Shown here in pieces: positions 28,138-39,166 of a DNA stretch of 64,000 nucleotides (position 1 is the stretch's first letter; each line of letters starts with the position of its first letter). The translations under genes were made by a program, and so were the position numbers. The notes under the pieces are model-generated. The model was not told the DNA's origin, did no database searches, and saw nothing but the letters and a program-made list of their open reading frames with translations. The stretch is from contig NZ_LT635893.1 in NCBI RefSeq assembly GCF_900128595.1, forward strand, positions 248,001-312,000. Direction: 5' to 3'. The DNA comes from Buchnera aphidicola (Cinara pseudotaxifoliae). Lineage in GTDB: Bacteria > Pseudomonadota > Gammaproteobacteria > Enterobacterales > Enterobacteriaceae.

Positions 28138-28667
28138 AAAAAACTATAAAAAATATTATATAAAATCAACATTATTAAAGTTATTAATTACATTGACAAT
28201 ATTAATTTAAAAAATGATTAAATAAAAATATTTAATGTTAACTACGTATGTGCTTTATAGCGCTATATGTATTAAATCTTTTTACAAAAAGTCAGTCAAA
28301 ATGTTTATTAATAAACAAAAACCTTAATTTTTATAAATATATTTATATATTTTATCTATACAATAAATATTAAATAATTACAAAACATTCAATTAAATTA
28401 AATATTTTATTTTTTATAAAAAATCAATGATTAAAAATATATTTTATAAATTTTTATTAAAAATATATATTAACATACAACTATGTTACACATATATAAA
28501 CATATCATTTTTTATAAAAATATATTAAATAAAACAATGCACACAACTGTACTGATGTATATAAATACATATATTTTATTATATAGGTTTAATCATATAT
28601 AAATAAAATTAATGTGCATTTACATAAAAAAAATAAAATTGTATATATATTTTATCTTTAAAAAAAT
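28138..28667. other. tatD/asnS intergenic region
   Basis: A 530-bp A+T-rich spacer between convergent genes. ptsG, which follows ycfH in E. coli and (from memory) in pea-aphid Buchnera, is absent. A 12-bp palindrome TATAGCGCTATA at 28257-28268 is the only conspicuous sequence, and the GCGC core is unusual here. No ORF or terminator is supported. Confidence 0.45.
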
Positions 28668-30071
28668 TTAGAAATCCGCATGCCCCACTGTTCTAGGAAA
28701 AGGAATAACTTCTCTAATATTATTAATACCAGTAATAAATAATATTAATCTTTCTAATCCTAAACCAAAACCAGCGTGCGGAACTGTTCCGTATCTTCTT
28801 AAATCTTTATACCAATCATAATTTTTATTATTTAATCCTATTTCTTGCATTCTATTATCTAAATAATCAATTCTATCTTCTCTTTCAGAACCTCCTATAA
28901 TTTCACCTACTCGCGGAATTATTATATCAAAAGCAGAAACTGTACTCTTGTCATCGTTTACTCGCATATAAAAAGCTTTTAATTTCTTTGGATAATTTCG
29001 TATTATTACTGAAGATTTAAAATAATCATTTACTAAATATTTTTCTTGACTAGAAGATAAATCTTTTCCCCAAAATATATCTTCATCAAAAATATTTTTA
29101 TTTTTTAATAAAATATCAATAACATCAGTGTATTCCACTTGGATAAAATCAATTTCCAAAAATTTATTTAATCGATTAATTATGGTTTTATCAACTTTTT
29201 TTTGCAAAAAAAGCAATTCTGAAACACAATTATTTAATACATCTGCAATAGAATTTTTCAATAAACATTCAGAAAAAGCTGAAATATCATTAATATCTGA
29301 AAAAGACTTCTCCACTTCTAACATCCAAAATTCAGTTAAATGTTTTTTTGTATTAGAATTTTCTGCTCTAAAAGTAGGACCAAAAGAATATACTTTAGAT
29401 AATGCACAAGCATAAGATTCTAGAGTTAACTGACCAGAAACAGTTAAAAAAACCTTTTTTTTAAAAAACTCATTTTCTTTTCTTATATAATTAATTTGAT
29501 TATTAGAATTATTCTCATCTAACATAGACACTTTAAACATAGATCCAGCCCCTTCAGCATCAATACTAGTAATAATCGGAGTAGATACCCATAAATAACC
29601 AAAATTATTTAAAAACTGATTTAACGACTGAAATACTACATTTCTGATTCTAGAAATTACTCCAATTAAATTAGTTCGTGGACGTAAATGACAATAATTT
29701 CTAATATGTTCGATACTATGTTTTTTTGCAGACATAGGATACTTCTCTGGATGATCTATCCATCCCAAAACTTTTATATGACAAGCATGAATCTCATATG
29801 CTTGTAAATTTCCTTTAGACAATTTTAAATAACCAGAAATTATAACTGAACAACCAACAGTTAATTTAATAATTTCTGTAAAATAATTATATAGAATTTT
29901 TTTTACTATTACTTGTATTGTGGACGTAGAAGATCCGTCATATACAGTTAGAAAAGATATTCCGATTTTAGAATATCTATTATTACGTATCCAACCATTA
30001 ATAGTAATTAATTTATTTAAATGATTATTTTGATTGTAAATGTCTAATATAGAGATTTTTTTCATAATCAC
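28668..30071 (-). CDS. asnS: asparaginyl-tRNA synthetase
   Basis: Class IIb synthetase charging tRNA-Asn. The 467-residue protein equals the family length. An OB-fold domain (1-110) is followed by RPRTNLIGVISRIRN, the motif 2 stretch FGPTFRAENSNTKKHLTEFWMLE and motif 3 GFGLGLERLI with the end PFPRT. The start could be the first ATG (30071) or the one two codons in; the second aligns slightly better with E. coli. It is the only asparagine-charging route implied in the window. A TATAAT-like hexamer lies 90 bases upstream (30165-30160), without a matching -35 box. Confidence 0.96.
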   Translation of the reverse strand: MIMKKISILDIYNQNNHLNKLITINGWIRNNRYSKIGISFLTVYDGSSTSTIQVIVKKILYNYFTEIIKLTVGCSVIISGYLKLSKGNLQAYEIHACHIKVLGWIDHPEKYPMSAKKHSIEHIRNYCHLRPRTNLIGVISRIRNVVFQSLNQFLNNFGYLWVSTPIITSIDAEGAGSMFKVSMLDENNSNNQINYIRKENEFFKKKVFLTVSGQLTLESYACALSKVYSFGPTFRAENSNTKKHLTEFWMLEVEKSFSDINDISAFSECLLKNSIADVLNNCVSELLFLQKKVDKTIINRLNKFLEIDFIQVEYTDVIDILLKNKNIFDEDIFWGKDLSSSQEKYLVNDYFKSSVIIRNYPKKLKAFYMRVNDDKSTVSAFDIIIPRVGEIIGGSEREDRIDYLDNRMQEIGLNNKNYDWYKDLRRYGTVPHAGFGLGLERLILFITGINNIREVIPFPRTVGHADF

Positions 30072-30701
30072 TTCCTATTTTATAACATATATATTTTAAT
30101 AACACGTATATAATTTTCTGTAATTATTCAACACAAATTTTTTATATGTATTAATATTAATTATACTTTGACTGATCTAATATACTTATCGCTAAGTGGT
30201 GCGGTTTTATCAAATCAACTTAATAATACTAAAAATCTATCCGTATATTTAAGGTTTAAAAAAAAATTCATACTTATATGTTACAAGTAACACTTTTTTT
30301 AATTAATATATATTTACCTAAATTATCATTAATTTAATTTATAATTTTTTTAATTTATTACTATTCATATATAACATATATAAATTATTTAATGAATAAA
30401 ATGTAAATAATATCTATTATACTTGTTTTATTACATATCTTTTTTTCACTTACAAAACCAAATTAAGTGATATGTTAAAAAATTTTTAATAATTATTAAA
30501 AAACTACATTAATATTTTCTTGTATAAAAGACCTATTGTATTTATATAAATTATATATATTTACAATCGTAAATCAATCATCATATACAAAAATAACTTT
30601 TATTAATATGAGTGATATTAGTATATATTTTATGTAATAATACAAAATCATATAGATCATTGTGATTTTTAAAAATGTATTAAAAAATCACTTTCAGAAT
30701 A
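30072..30701. other. asnS/trhO intergenic region (pyrD position)
   Basis: A 630-bp spacer. In the remembered pea-aphid order pyrD and another gene lie between asnS and trhO; neither is detectable. A less A+T-rich patch at about 30186-30225 does not translate into anything recognisable. It may simply belong to the asnS promoter region. Confidence 0.45.
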
Positions 30702-31667
30702 TCAAGTATCTTTATGTAATTGATTTTTACAGTCTAAACAACAACATGAGTTTAACTGAACTGAACATTGTATACATTGAATAAATAAACGATGACAAGA
30801 ATTATTAAAACAATTGATATGAATACGATCAGTGTCTTGTTGACAATTTATACAAACAGAAAAAACATCATCAGTAATTTTTTTCGACAAACGTTCATCA
30901 AAAACAAAGATTTTTCCTTTAAAATAATTAGGTAAATTATATTTTTGAACTTGCTTAATATAACTTAAAATTCCTCCATATATATGATAAACATAAGAAA
31001 AGCCATGATGCCTTAATAAAGCAGTAGATTTTTCGCAACGTACACCCCCTGTACAATACATTACTATTTTTTTATTTCTATATGGCTCTAAGAACTTTGG
31101 TAATTGTTGTAATTGATCACGAAAAGTTTTTGATGGTATAGTTACTGCATTACTAAAATGCCCAATTTCATATTCATAATCATTACGCATATCAAAAAAA
31201 ATACAATCCTTACTAACAAAGTATTGATTAACTAAAAATGCATTTAAATATATCCCTTTATTACCTTTAAAAAAACAAAAATTTTTAACGTTACTGGAAA
31301 TAATTTGTTTTTTAATTTTTATTCTTAAATCCCAAAAAGCCATTTGTTTATTTTCAAAGGTATAATTTATATACATTTTTTTTGTTTTTGTATCAATTTT
31401 TTTAAAAAATCGTGTAATATATTTATATTTTGAAAAAGGAATACTAATCGTAGCATTTATTCCTTCTTTAGAAATATAAATTCTACCTAAAACATTTTTA
31501 TCTACTAAATTTGATTTTAGAAAAAAAAACAATTTTAAAGGATTAACGATACAAAAATATTTATAAAAAGATAAAATAACACGTCTACTATCAATAGAAT
31601 GTAAATAAACATTTTTCAAATTCATATTTGAAGAAATTTTTTTAATTTTGTGCACAATGACAACCAA
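30702..31667 (-). CDS. trhO: tRNA uridine(34) hydroxylase, rhodanese-domain protein
   Basis: Oxygen-dependent hydroxylation of U34 in tRNA (older name yceA). The 321-residue protein has the N-terminal domain with SFYKYF and KEGINATISIP, a rhodanese domain with MRNDYEYEIGHF and the active-site loop YCTGGVRCEKS (Cys205), and a C-terminal cysteine-rich zinc-like region (CINCQ, CFNNSC, CIQCS, CCCLDC). The longest frame starts at a TTG (31667) and then matches the E. coli N-terminus in length; an ATG 14 codons later (31625) is the alternative. Neither has a good ribosome binding site. The long C-terminal tail of the E. coli protein is missing. Confidence 0.9.
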   Translation of the reverse strand: MVVIVHKIKKISSNMNLKNVYLHSIDSRRVILSFYKYFCIVNPLKLFFFLKSNLVDKNVLGRIYISKEGINATISIPFSKYKYITRFFKKIDTKTKKMYINYTFENKQMAFWDLRIKIKKQIISSNVKNFCFFKGNKGIYLNAFLVNQYFVSKDCIFFDMRNDYEYEIGHFSNAVTIPSKTFRDQLQQLPKFLEPYRNKKIVMYCTGGVRCEKSTALLRHHGFSYVYHIYGGILSYIKQVQKYNLPNYFKGKIFVFDERLSKKITDDVFSVCINCQQDTDRIHINCFNNSCHRLFIQCIQCSVQLNSCCCLDCKNQLHKDT

Positions 31668-31752
31668 TTTGTTTTAAAAAATCTAATTAGTATTATATAC
31701 GTATAAAATAAACTATTAATCCATATAATATATACATATCAAAAAAAAATAT

Positions 31753-34620
31753 TCATGTTGATTGTTTCTGTAATAAAATTTTTTTTTGATTATTAATTTT
31801 ATACAAAGAACTTTGAAGAGTCTCTAACAAGTGTTTTTTTTCTAAAATAAAAGATGTAGGTGCTTTTTTTAAAAATTTTTTATTTATTAATAAATTTTTA
31901 ATCACATTAATTTTAATTTTAATAGATTTGATTTTTTTATTCAATCTATTTATCTCTACATGTATATTTAGTTTAGAATCTAATATAACAAATATCTCTA
32001 CATTATCAATAATCCGTATTATAGAAGGAGGTAATTTACCAGTTACTTTAATCTCCGTTAAGCAATCTAAATAAGCAATTTTTTTTAACATAAAATTATG
32101 TTCTAATAAAAAAATTCTTTTTCTTAAAGAAACATTTTTAAAATATACTGTTAACAAAGTTGTATATTTAACTTTTGTATCTATTCGAATAAACCTTAAT
32201 ACAGAAATAATTTTTTTAAACCAAGACATAAATTTAATAACAGTTCTATTATTTAGTAAAATCCTATATTGAGGAATTGGATTTAAAAGAATAGATGAAT
32301 CAAAAATTGTATTTATCTTGTCTAAAATATTCCAAATATATACCGTAATAAATGGCATAATAGGATGTATTAATAGAATCAAAGAACTTAAAATTTGAAA
32401 TAAAGTATTTTTAATTAACTTTTTTTCATATTCTGAACCATTATATATAATAGGTTTAATCATCTCTAAATATTGATCACAAAATATACGCCATACAAAT
32501 TTATATAATAATGATGATAAACGATCAAATCGAAATAATTCTAAAAAAAAATGATATTTTTTAACAACATTATTAAATTTAGCATAAATCCATTGATCTA
32601 ATAATAGAGTAGAAAAATTTTTTTTTATAAATACATTATTTTTAATATTTTTAATAACAAAACGACTAGCGTTCCAAAGTTTATTGCAGAAATTTTGATA
32701 ACCTTTTAATCGATTCATATCCCAATGAATGTTTCTACTTGTAGATGCTAAGGATAAAAAAGTATATCGAACAGCATCAATGCTATGCGCAGAAATACCT
32801 TGTGGAAAGTTTTTTATAGTATTTTTTTTAATAAAATCAATTGTTTTTGAATGAATTAAATTATTTGTTCTTTTTTTTATTAATTTTTTTAAACTAATTC
32901 CATCAATAATATCCAAAGGATCTAAAACATTACCGTAAGATTTAGACATTTTTCTACCATGTTCATCTCTTATTAATCCAGTTATATATACTTTTTTAAA
33001 AGGAATTTGAGATTTTCCGTACTTATCTTTGATAACATGCATAGTTAACATAATCATACGAGCAATCCAGAAAAAAATGATGTCAAAACCACAAACTAAA
33101 ACGTCAGTCGGATGAAACATTTTTAATTTTTTATCATCTTTCGGCCAACCTAAACCAGCAAATGTCCACAAACTAGAGGAAAACCAAGTGTCTAGTACGT
33201 CTGGATCTTGTGTTAGCACTATATTTTTATCTAAAGAATATTTTTTTCTAACAGATTTTTCATTTTTACCTACATAAATGTTGTTTTTTGCATCATACCA
33301 TACTGGAATTCTATGTCCCCACCATAACTGACGTGAAATACACCAATCTTGAATATTATTCATCCAAGATAAAAACATATTTTTATACTGTTTTGGTATA
33401 AAGATAATTTTTTTTTCTTTTACAGACCTAATAGCTTCCCGAGATAATACTTTAGTACTCAAATACCATTGATTCGTTAATCTAGGTTCTAGAATTACTT
33501 CACTTCTATCTCCATATGGTATGGTGCCTGTACATATATTAGATTTTTTCAATACATTTAATTTTTTTAATGTAAATAAAATTTTTTCTCGCGCAATAAA
33601 ACGGTCTAAATTTTGCAAATTTTTAGGAATAGAATTATCAATTCTGCTAATATGTTTTCCTTTATAGTCAAAAATATTTAGTTTTTTTAATATTCTTCCA
33701 TTTTTTGTAAAAATATCAATCATAGGTAACTTATTACGTATACCAATTTCATAATCATTAAAATCATGAGCAGGTGTTACTTTCATACACCCGGTACCTT
33801 TAGTCATATCGATTGAATCATCACTAATTATTGGAATAATACGATTTACTATAGGAACTATAACCTGACAACCAATGTATTTTTTATATCTTATATCTTT
33901 TGAATGAACAGCTACAGCTGTATCTCCTAATAATGTTTCTGGTCGTGTAGTTGCAATAACCAGGCTAGTTTTACTAGATGAATCCGTGTCTCTACTTTCA
34001 GATTTTAAAAAATATTTAATATACCACATTGTATTATTACTAATACGATTTTCAACTTCTAAATCAGAAACTACTGTTTTAAATTTTGGATCCCAATATA
34101 CTAATTTTTTATGCTTATAAATTAATCCTTCTTTATATAAAATAACAAAAACTTTGTTAATTGCTTTTGAAAAATTTGAATCTAATGTAAAACACACGGT
34201 ATTCCAATTAATTAAATAACCTAATCTTTTTATTTGGTTAAACATCATTGATTCTGATTTTTTTTTCCAAATATAAACTTTATTTATAAATTCTTCTCTA
34301 GAATATGCATTCTTGTCTTTTCCTTCTTGAACTAATAAATTCTTTTCTACTACCATTTGTGTTGCTATACCAGCGTGATCTGTTCCTAATTGTAGTAATG
34401 TATTTTTTCCAGACATATGTTGATATCGTGTTATTACATCCATAATAGTTTGCTGGAACGCATGACCCATATGTAAATAACCAGTTATATTTGGAGGAGG
34501 AACCATAATACAAAAATTTTTATCTTTTATATTATTATTAATATAATCAATAAACTGATTTTTTTTCCAGTACTTCTGTATTTTTTCTTCTACTAATTTG
34601 AAATTATAGTTTTTATCCAT
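31753..34620 (-). CDS. valS: valyl-tRNA synthetase
   Basis: Class Ia synthetase that charges tRNA-Val and edits threonine. The 955-residue protein (E. coli 951) shows PPPNITGYLHMGHAF with the HIGH-type motif at 50-53, the editing domain with TTRPETLLGDTAVAVH, FSSSLWTFAGLGWP, and KMSKS in GRKMSKSYGNVLDP at about 555-565. A C-terminal coiled coil of about 60 lysine-rich residues is retained. In E. coli valS is followed by holC and preceded by pepA; neither is next to it here. Confidence 0.97.
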   Translation of the reverse strand: MDKNYNFKLVEEKIQKYWKKNQFIDYINNNIKDKNFCIMVPPPNITGYLHMGHAFQQTIMDVITRYQHMSGKNTLLQLGTDHAGIATQMVVEKNLLVQEGKDKNAYSREEFINKVYIWKKKSESMMFNQIKRLGYLINWNTVCFTLDSNFSKAINKVFVILYKEGLIYKHKKLVYWDPKFKTVVSDLEVENRISNNTMWYIKYFLKSESRDTDSSSKTSLVIATTRPETLLGDTAVAVHSKDIRYKKYIGCQVIVPIVNRIIPIISDDSIDMTKGTGCMKVTPAHDFNDYEIGIRNKLPMIDIFTKNGRILKKLNIFDYKGKHISRIDNSIPKNLQNLDRFIAREKILFTLKKLNVLKKSNICTGTIPYGDRSEVILEPRLTNQWYLSTKVLSREAIRSVKEKKIIFIPKQYKNMFLSWMNNIQDWCISRQLWWGHRIPVWYDAKNNIYVGKNEKSVRKKYSLDKNIVLTQDPDVLDTWFSSSLWTFAGLGWPKDDKKLKMFHPTDVLVCGFDIIFFWIARMIMLTMHVIKDKYGKSQIPFKKVYITGLIRDEHGRKMSKSYGNVLDPLDIIDGISLKKLIKKRTNNLIHSKTIDFIKKNTIKNFPQGISAHSIDAVRYTFLSLASTSRNIHWDMNRLKGYQNFCNKLWNASRFVIKNIKNNVFIKKNFSTLLLDQWIYAKFNNVVKKYHFFLELFRFDRLSSLLYKFVWRIFCDQYLEMIKPIIYNGSEYEKKLIKNTLFQILSSLILLIHPIMPFITVYIWNILDKINTIFDSSILLNPIPQYRILLNNRTVIKFMSWFKKIISVLRFIRIDTKVKYTTLLTVYFKNVSLRKRIFLLEHNFMLKKIAYLDCLTEIKVTGKLPPSIIRIIDNVEIFVILDSKLNIHVEINRLNKKIKSIKIKINVIKNLLINKKFLKKAPTSFILEKKHLLETLQSSLYKINNQKKILLQKQST

Positions 34621-35587
34621 AGTTCTGCTATATCTATTTAGTTATTTTAAATTAAATAATATTATTGTATTAAAGTTAAATATCAAAAATACATATTCTT
34701 TAATATAAAAGTAACATGTTAAAAAAAACAATTTAATAAATATCAATAAAAAATTTTTAAAAATAATTATTTATATAACTGTATATTTATGAAAAAAAGT
34801 AAATATTATTAATATTTAAAAATTCATATTTAATAGCTATCTTACGTTAAAAAAATAATTTAATTAATATTTCATATTAAATCTAATTATAGTTATTATA
34901 TAGATTTTATCTGATATTAGAAATATCAATTAATACTTAATTATAAAAATTTACATTTACAAAATGATTTAATTAAAAAATTATATTATTTATGTGAACA
35001 ACATAAACAAAAGTGCTGTATAATAATTTTAAAATATGATTTTTATATTATTAAGTTATAAGGCTAATTTGTATATATAAAATTATTACATTAATAAAAT
35101 ATAAATCTTTATAAAAAAAGTCATAATTTCTATATATATAATTATATTTATAATACTTATTGCTACATAAAAATATATTGTAAAACATAATAATGTTATT
35201 ATCAATGAAATAACAATATAGTTATATAAAAAAAATATTTAAATTTTAAAAATATTTTGAGTTATAAATGATAAAAAGAACTTATATTCATAAGAATATA
35301 TCAAAAATATTTTATATACTACATATATACAAAATATGCAAATAAAAATCTTTTAAAAAACAATATTTTTACTATAGAAATAGTGTTAACACATTCTAAA
35401 TTATAATCTTTTTTTTTACAAAAATATCAAAATTAATTTAAATTTTAAAAATTTTTATACACAAAAACCAACACATAAATTAAGAATTCATGTTTTCTGA
35501 ATACATAAAAAACCATTATTTATAAAAAACGTAGGATGTAATCTATTCTTTTATTAATGAAAAAATTTTATATATACGAGGTCTATA
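34621..35587. other. valS/argI intergenic region (pepA position)
   Basis: A 967-bp spacer between the divergent valS and argI genes. From memory pea-aphid Buchnera carries pepA here. No frame on either strand shows aminopeptidase motifs, so the gene seems to have been erased. The region must also hold both promoters. I see no arg-box-like operator and no other structure I can support. Confidence 0.5.
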
Positions 35588-36613
35588 ATGAAAACACTGT
35601 ATCAAAAAAGTTTTTTAAAATTTTCAGATTTTACATACGAAGAGATTTTATATTTAATAAAATTATCTAAACTGGTAAAACGTCAAAAACATAATAATAC
35701 GGAACAAAAACACTTAAAAGGAAAAAAAATAGTATTAATTTTTGAAAAACAATCTACTAGAACTAGATGTGCTTTTGAGATCGCTGCTAATGACCAAGGA
35801 GCTTATACTACATATATTGGTCCTAATGATACCCACATTGGATACAAAGAATCTATTCAAGATTCCGCTAAAATACTAGGTCAAATGTACGACGGAATTC
35901 AGTATCGAGGTTATTATGATAATATTCTTCAAAATTTAAAAAAATATTCAAATAAACCAGTTTGGAATGGTTTAACCAATACTTTTCACCCTACTCAAAT
36001 TTTAGCGGATTTGTTTACTATGATAGAAGCTTGTCCCAATAAAAAATTACAAGACATTCGATGCGCATACGTAGGAGATGCTCAAAACAATATAGCAAAT
36101 ACACTATTAGATGCAGCTACTTTTATGAAATTAAAAATAAATATTATATCTCCTAAGATATATCAACCTAAAAAAATTTTTTTATTAAAATCAAACAAAA
36201 AAAAAATAAATAACACTAACATATCATTTACTAATGATGTTAAAAAAGGCGTAGAAAATGTTGATTTTATTTATACCGATGTATGGGTTTCTATGGGAGA
36301 AAATAAAGATGTTTGGAAAAAAAAAATAAACGCTCTATATCCTTACCAAGTGAATCAAAACATGTTAGATATGACTAAAAATTCTAACGTTAAAGTGTTA
36401 CACTGTTTACCAGCATTACACGATAAACAATCTTCTTTAGGATTAGAAATCCATAATCAATTTAATATTAATAATGGATTAGAAATTAGTAATGAAGTTT
36501 TTAATTCTCCTGTTAATATCAGTTTTCAACAATCAGAAAATCGATTACATACAATTAAAGCTTTATTAATATCATGTTTATCAAAAAAAATTTTTTTTAA
36601 AAATAAAAACTAA
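35588..36613 (+). CDS. argI: ornithine carbamoyltransferase
   Basis: Makes citrulline from ornithine and carbamoyl phosphate in arginine biosynthesis, an essential amino acid supplied to the aphid. The 341-residue protein has the carbamoyl-phosphate motif STRTR (56-60), HPTQ (134-137), the ornithine-binding DVWVSMGE segment and HCLPALHD. Length is close to the E. coli 334. GAGG precedes the ATG. The pyrB/pyrI genes, which follow argI in pea-aphid Buchnera as I recall, are absent; ridA follows directly after 82 bp. Confidence 0.97.
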   Translation: MKTLYQKSFLKFSDFTYEEILYLIKLSKLVKRQKHNNTEQKHLKGKKIVLIFEKQSTRTRCAFEIAANDQGAYTTYIGPNDTHIGYKESIQDSAKILGQMYDGIQYRGYYDNILQNLKKYSNKPVWNGLTNTFHPTQILADLFTMIEACPNKKLQDIRCAYVGDAQNNIANTLLDAATFMKLKINIISPKIYQPKKIFLLKSNKKKINNTNISFTNDVKKGVENVDFIYTDVWVSMGENKDVWKKKINALYPYQVNQNMLDMTKNSNVKVLHCLPALHDKQSSLGLEIHNQFNINNGLEISNEVFNSPVNISFQQSENRLHTIKALLISCLSKKIFFKNKN

Positions 36614-36695
36614 AAAAAACTATACTTCTATAACCTATTTATACAATATTATTATTATAATATAAATAAACAAATAAAATGAAACGGAAACATAT

Positions 36696-37076
36696 ATGCT
36701 AAAGACAAAAAATATTTTAAATACTGTATTTGGACCATATTCTTCTATAAGACAAGCGAACAATTTACTTTTTATTTCAGGTCAAATTCCAATAAATAAA
36801 AATACAAAAATTATACCTAAATGCATATCAGAACAAACTACCTTAGCATTAAAAAAAATAAATTTATTATTACTTGAAAATCAATTAAGTGTAAAAAATA
36901 TCATTAAAATTACTATTTTTACAACTAAAATGGATAAATTAAAAGAAATTAATTTATCCTATCAAAATTTTTTCAATAAATATACTAACCGATATCCAGC
37001 ACGATCATGTGTAGGAGTCTCCGAACTACCCGAAAAAGTATGTATAGAAATTGAAGCAATAGCATCTATCTTTTAG
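36696..37076 (+). CDS. ridA: RidA-family reactive intermediate deaminase
   Basis: Hydrolyses reactive enamine/imine intermediates released by pyridoxal-phosphate enzymes such as threonine dehydratase, protecting branched-chain amino acid synthesis. The 126-residue product has the family length, GPYSSIRQANNLLFISGQIP, and the signature RYPARSCVGVSELPEKVCIEIEA, which includes the substrate-binding arginine. The start is MLKTKNILNT with ACGGAAAC upstream, a modest ribosome binding site. It is convergent with deaD across a small terminator hairpin. Confidence 0.95.
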   Translation: MLKTKNILNTVFGPYSSIRQANNLLFISGQIPINKNTKIIPKCISEQTTLALKKINLLLLENQLSVKNIIKITIFTTKMDKLKEINLSYQNFFNKYTNRYPARSCVGVSELPEKVCIEIEAIASIF

Positions 37077-37086
37077 AATAAATAAA

Positions 37087-37105
37087 TATGCCACTACGTG
37101 GCATA
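37087..37105. terminator. bidirectional terminator-like hairpin between ridA and deaD
   Basis: A perfect 8-bp stem (TATGCCAC with GTGGCATA) and three-base loop between two converging genes, starting 11 bases after the ridA stop. Its G+C-rich core is unusual for this DNA. No long U-run follows on either strand, so it may act as a 3' barrier rather than a full intrinsic terminator. Confidence 0.55.
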
Positions 37106-37153
37106 AAATTAATATACTAATTAGTTTTACATTCACTTATATCGTATAAAAAG

Positions 37154-38899
37154 CTAGAAAGTACGCTTTGTATTACTTTTTCGATGTCTAAAAGTTAAAG
37201 ATTTTTTATTTTCCCGTAACGATGAATACGTTATAGGTTTAATATTAATAGGTTTATTTAAAATACGTGTACGTAATAAACAAGCAAGTAATCGTCTAGA
37301 ATGATTTTTAGGCAATTCAATAGTAGAATAGGTTGTAAATAATCTAATAGCTCCTATTAATCGACTACTAATATCTCCTTCATTTGCAACAGCTCCAACA
37401 ATATGACGTACCTCTATACCATCATTTTTACCTACTTCAATACGATACAATGTCATATTTTCAAGCTTCTTTCGTTCGTGTACAAAACGAGAATTTGGAT
37501 TTATCTTTTTATTATTGAACTTACGTACATTATGTATACCTGTTGAATAATTATGATTAAAAGATAAAGGTGAATAACGTTTATCAGGAGGAATAATCAA
37601 AGGTCGTTCACCTTGAACTAATTTTAGCAATGCTGCTGATAAATTTTCAAAATTCCAACCATCTTTTAAATTTAATTTTGATACAAGTAATTTATATAAT
37701 TTTAAATCTGAACTATTTAATTGCTGTTGTATTTTCTCTGAAATAATTTGTAATCTACGTTGTACAACAAGCTCAGATTTTGGTAATTCTGTTTCTTTAA
37801 TAGAATGTTTAATAGTTCTTTCAATATTGTTTAATAATCTTCGTTCACGATATTCTACGAATAATAAAGCTCTTCCTGCTCTTCCTGCACGACCAGTACG
37901 ACCAATACGATGAACATATGATTCGGAATCCATAGGTATATCATAGTTAATAACAAAACTAATACGATCCACATCTAAACCACGTGCAGCAACATCCGTA
38001 GCAATTAATATATCTAATTTACCCGTTTTTAATCTGTCTAACGTTTGTTCTCGTAACGATTGATTCATATCGCCATTTAATGCAGCGCTATTATATCCAT
38101 GTTTTTCTAGTGCTTCTGATACTTCCAAAGTAGCATTTTTAGTTCGAACAAAAATGATAGTAGCAGAAAAATCTTCAACTTCTAAAAATCTAATTAAAGC
38201 ATCAGTTTTTTTTCCACGTACAATCCAATAACTTTGTTGTATATCTGGACGTGTGATACCAGTAGACTGTATTTTAATTTCTTTTGGATTATCCATAAAC
38301 CGTTTAGATATTCTACGAATTATATTAGGCATAGTAGCAGAAAATAAAGCTGTTTGATGTTTTTTTGGAATTTTTGACATAATATTTTCTACATCTTCTA
38401 TAAAACCCATTCGTAACATTTCATCAGCTTCATCTAAAACTAAACTTTTTAAATGTACTAAATTTAATGTTCCGCGCTTTAAATGATCCAATAAACGACC
38501 GGGTGTACCTACAATAATTTGCGGTCCTTGTCTAAGAATTTGTAATTGAATATCATATCTTTGACCACCATACAAAGCTAATACTTTAACACCAAAAAGA
38601 TATTTAGAAAAATCAGAAAAAGCTTTTGCCACCTGTATAGCAAGTTCTCTTGTAGGTACTAAGACTAATATTTGAGGATATTTTAAAGAAAAATTAATGT
38701 TATTGAGTAATGGTAGTGCAAAAGCAGCTGTTTTACCGCTACCTGTTTGAGCCATTCCAAGTACATCGTTTCCCATTAGGAGGTAAGGAATACAGGCAGA
38801 TTGAATAGGTGAAGGTTTTACATATCCTAATTGTTCTAAAGATTTTAATAAATAAGAATTTAGCCCAAAAATAGAAAAAGAATGATGAATTTGAGTCAT
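37154..38899 (-). CDS. deaD: DEAD-box RNA helicase DeaD (CsdA)
   Basis: ATP-dependent RNA helicase used in ribosome assembly and mRNA decay. The 581-residue protein contains Walker A AQTGSGKT (50-57), PTRELA, GTPGR, the DEAD box in [12 protein letters not shown], and the C-terminal ARGLDV and [11 protein letters not shown] motifs. After the helicase core, the DbpA-like RNA-binding region ([22 protein letters not shown]) is still clear. The tail is shorter than in E. coli (629). The gene lies 268 bp downstream of pnp on the same strand; in E. coli nlpI stands between them. Confidence 0.96.
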   Translation of the reverse strand: MTQIHHSFSIFGLNSYLLKSLEQLGYVKPSPIQSACIPYLLMGNDVLGMAQTGSGKTAAFALPLLNNINFSLKYPQILVLVPTRELAIQVAKAFSDFSKYLFGVKVLALYGGQRYDIQLQILRQGPQIIVGTPGRLLDHLKRGTLNLVHLKSLVLDEADEMLRMGFIEDVENIMSKIPKKHQTALFSATMPNIIRRISKRFMDNPKEIKIQSTGITRPDIQQSYWIVRGKKTDALIRFLEVEDFSATIIFVRTKNATLEVSEALEKHGYNSAALNGDMNQSLREQTLDRLKTGKLDILIATDVAARGLDVDRISFVINYDIPMDSESYVHRIGRTGRAGRAGRALLFVEYRERRLLNNIERTIKHSIKETELPKSELVVQRRLQIISEKIQQQLNSSDLKLYKLLVSKLNLKDGWNFENLSAALLKLVQGERPLIIPPDKRYSPLSFNHNYSTGIHNVRKFNNKKINPNSRFVHERKKLENMTLYRIEVGKNDGIEVRHIVGAVANEGDISSRLIGAIRLFTTYSTIELPKNHSRRLLACLLRTRILNKPINIKPITYSSLRENKKSLTFRHRKSNTKRTF

Positions 38900-39119
38900 G
38901 CAGAGTATAAGCCTCTTTATGTTACAATCACGACCAGTATACTACATCACTCATGATGAAAATTATTATATATTTTCATTAAAAATGTATGAACCGGTTA
39001 AATTGAACGTATATAAATTTTTAAAAAAAATAAACATATTCAATAAAATTAAAATATAAAAATACTGAATATTTATAAATAAACTAATAAGATTCATTAT
39101 ACAATAAATATTAGTAATA

Positions 39120-39158
39120 AGATAGTCTGTCTATCTGATAAAATATGTAATACATATT
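39120..39158 (-). terminator. paired small hairpins after pnp
   Basis: Two inverted repeats follow the pnp stop in its direction of transcription: an 8-bp palindrome at 39142-39158 and a 6-bp stem with five-base loop at 39120-39136 (AGATAG/CTATCT). They may form the 3' end of the long nusA-to-pnp transcript. Support is positional only. Confidence 0.35.
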
Positions 39159-39166
39159 ACATAAAT

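Noticed and set aside
28257-28268. TATAGCGCTATA palindrome between tatD and asnS
   Set aside because: A single 12-bp palindrome with no repeat elsewhere in the window and no nearby start; likely chance.
35480-35520. ATTCA...TGAAT near argI as an ARG box
   Set aside because: The arms are in the opposite order and spacing from the E. coli ARG box, and arginine repression is not known from Buchnera.
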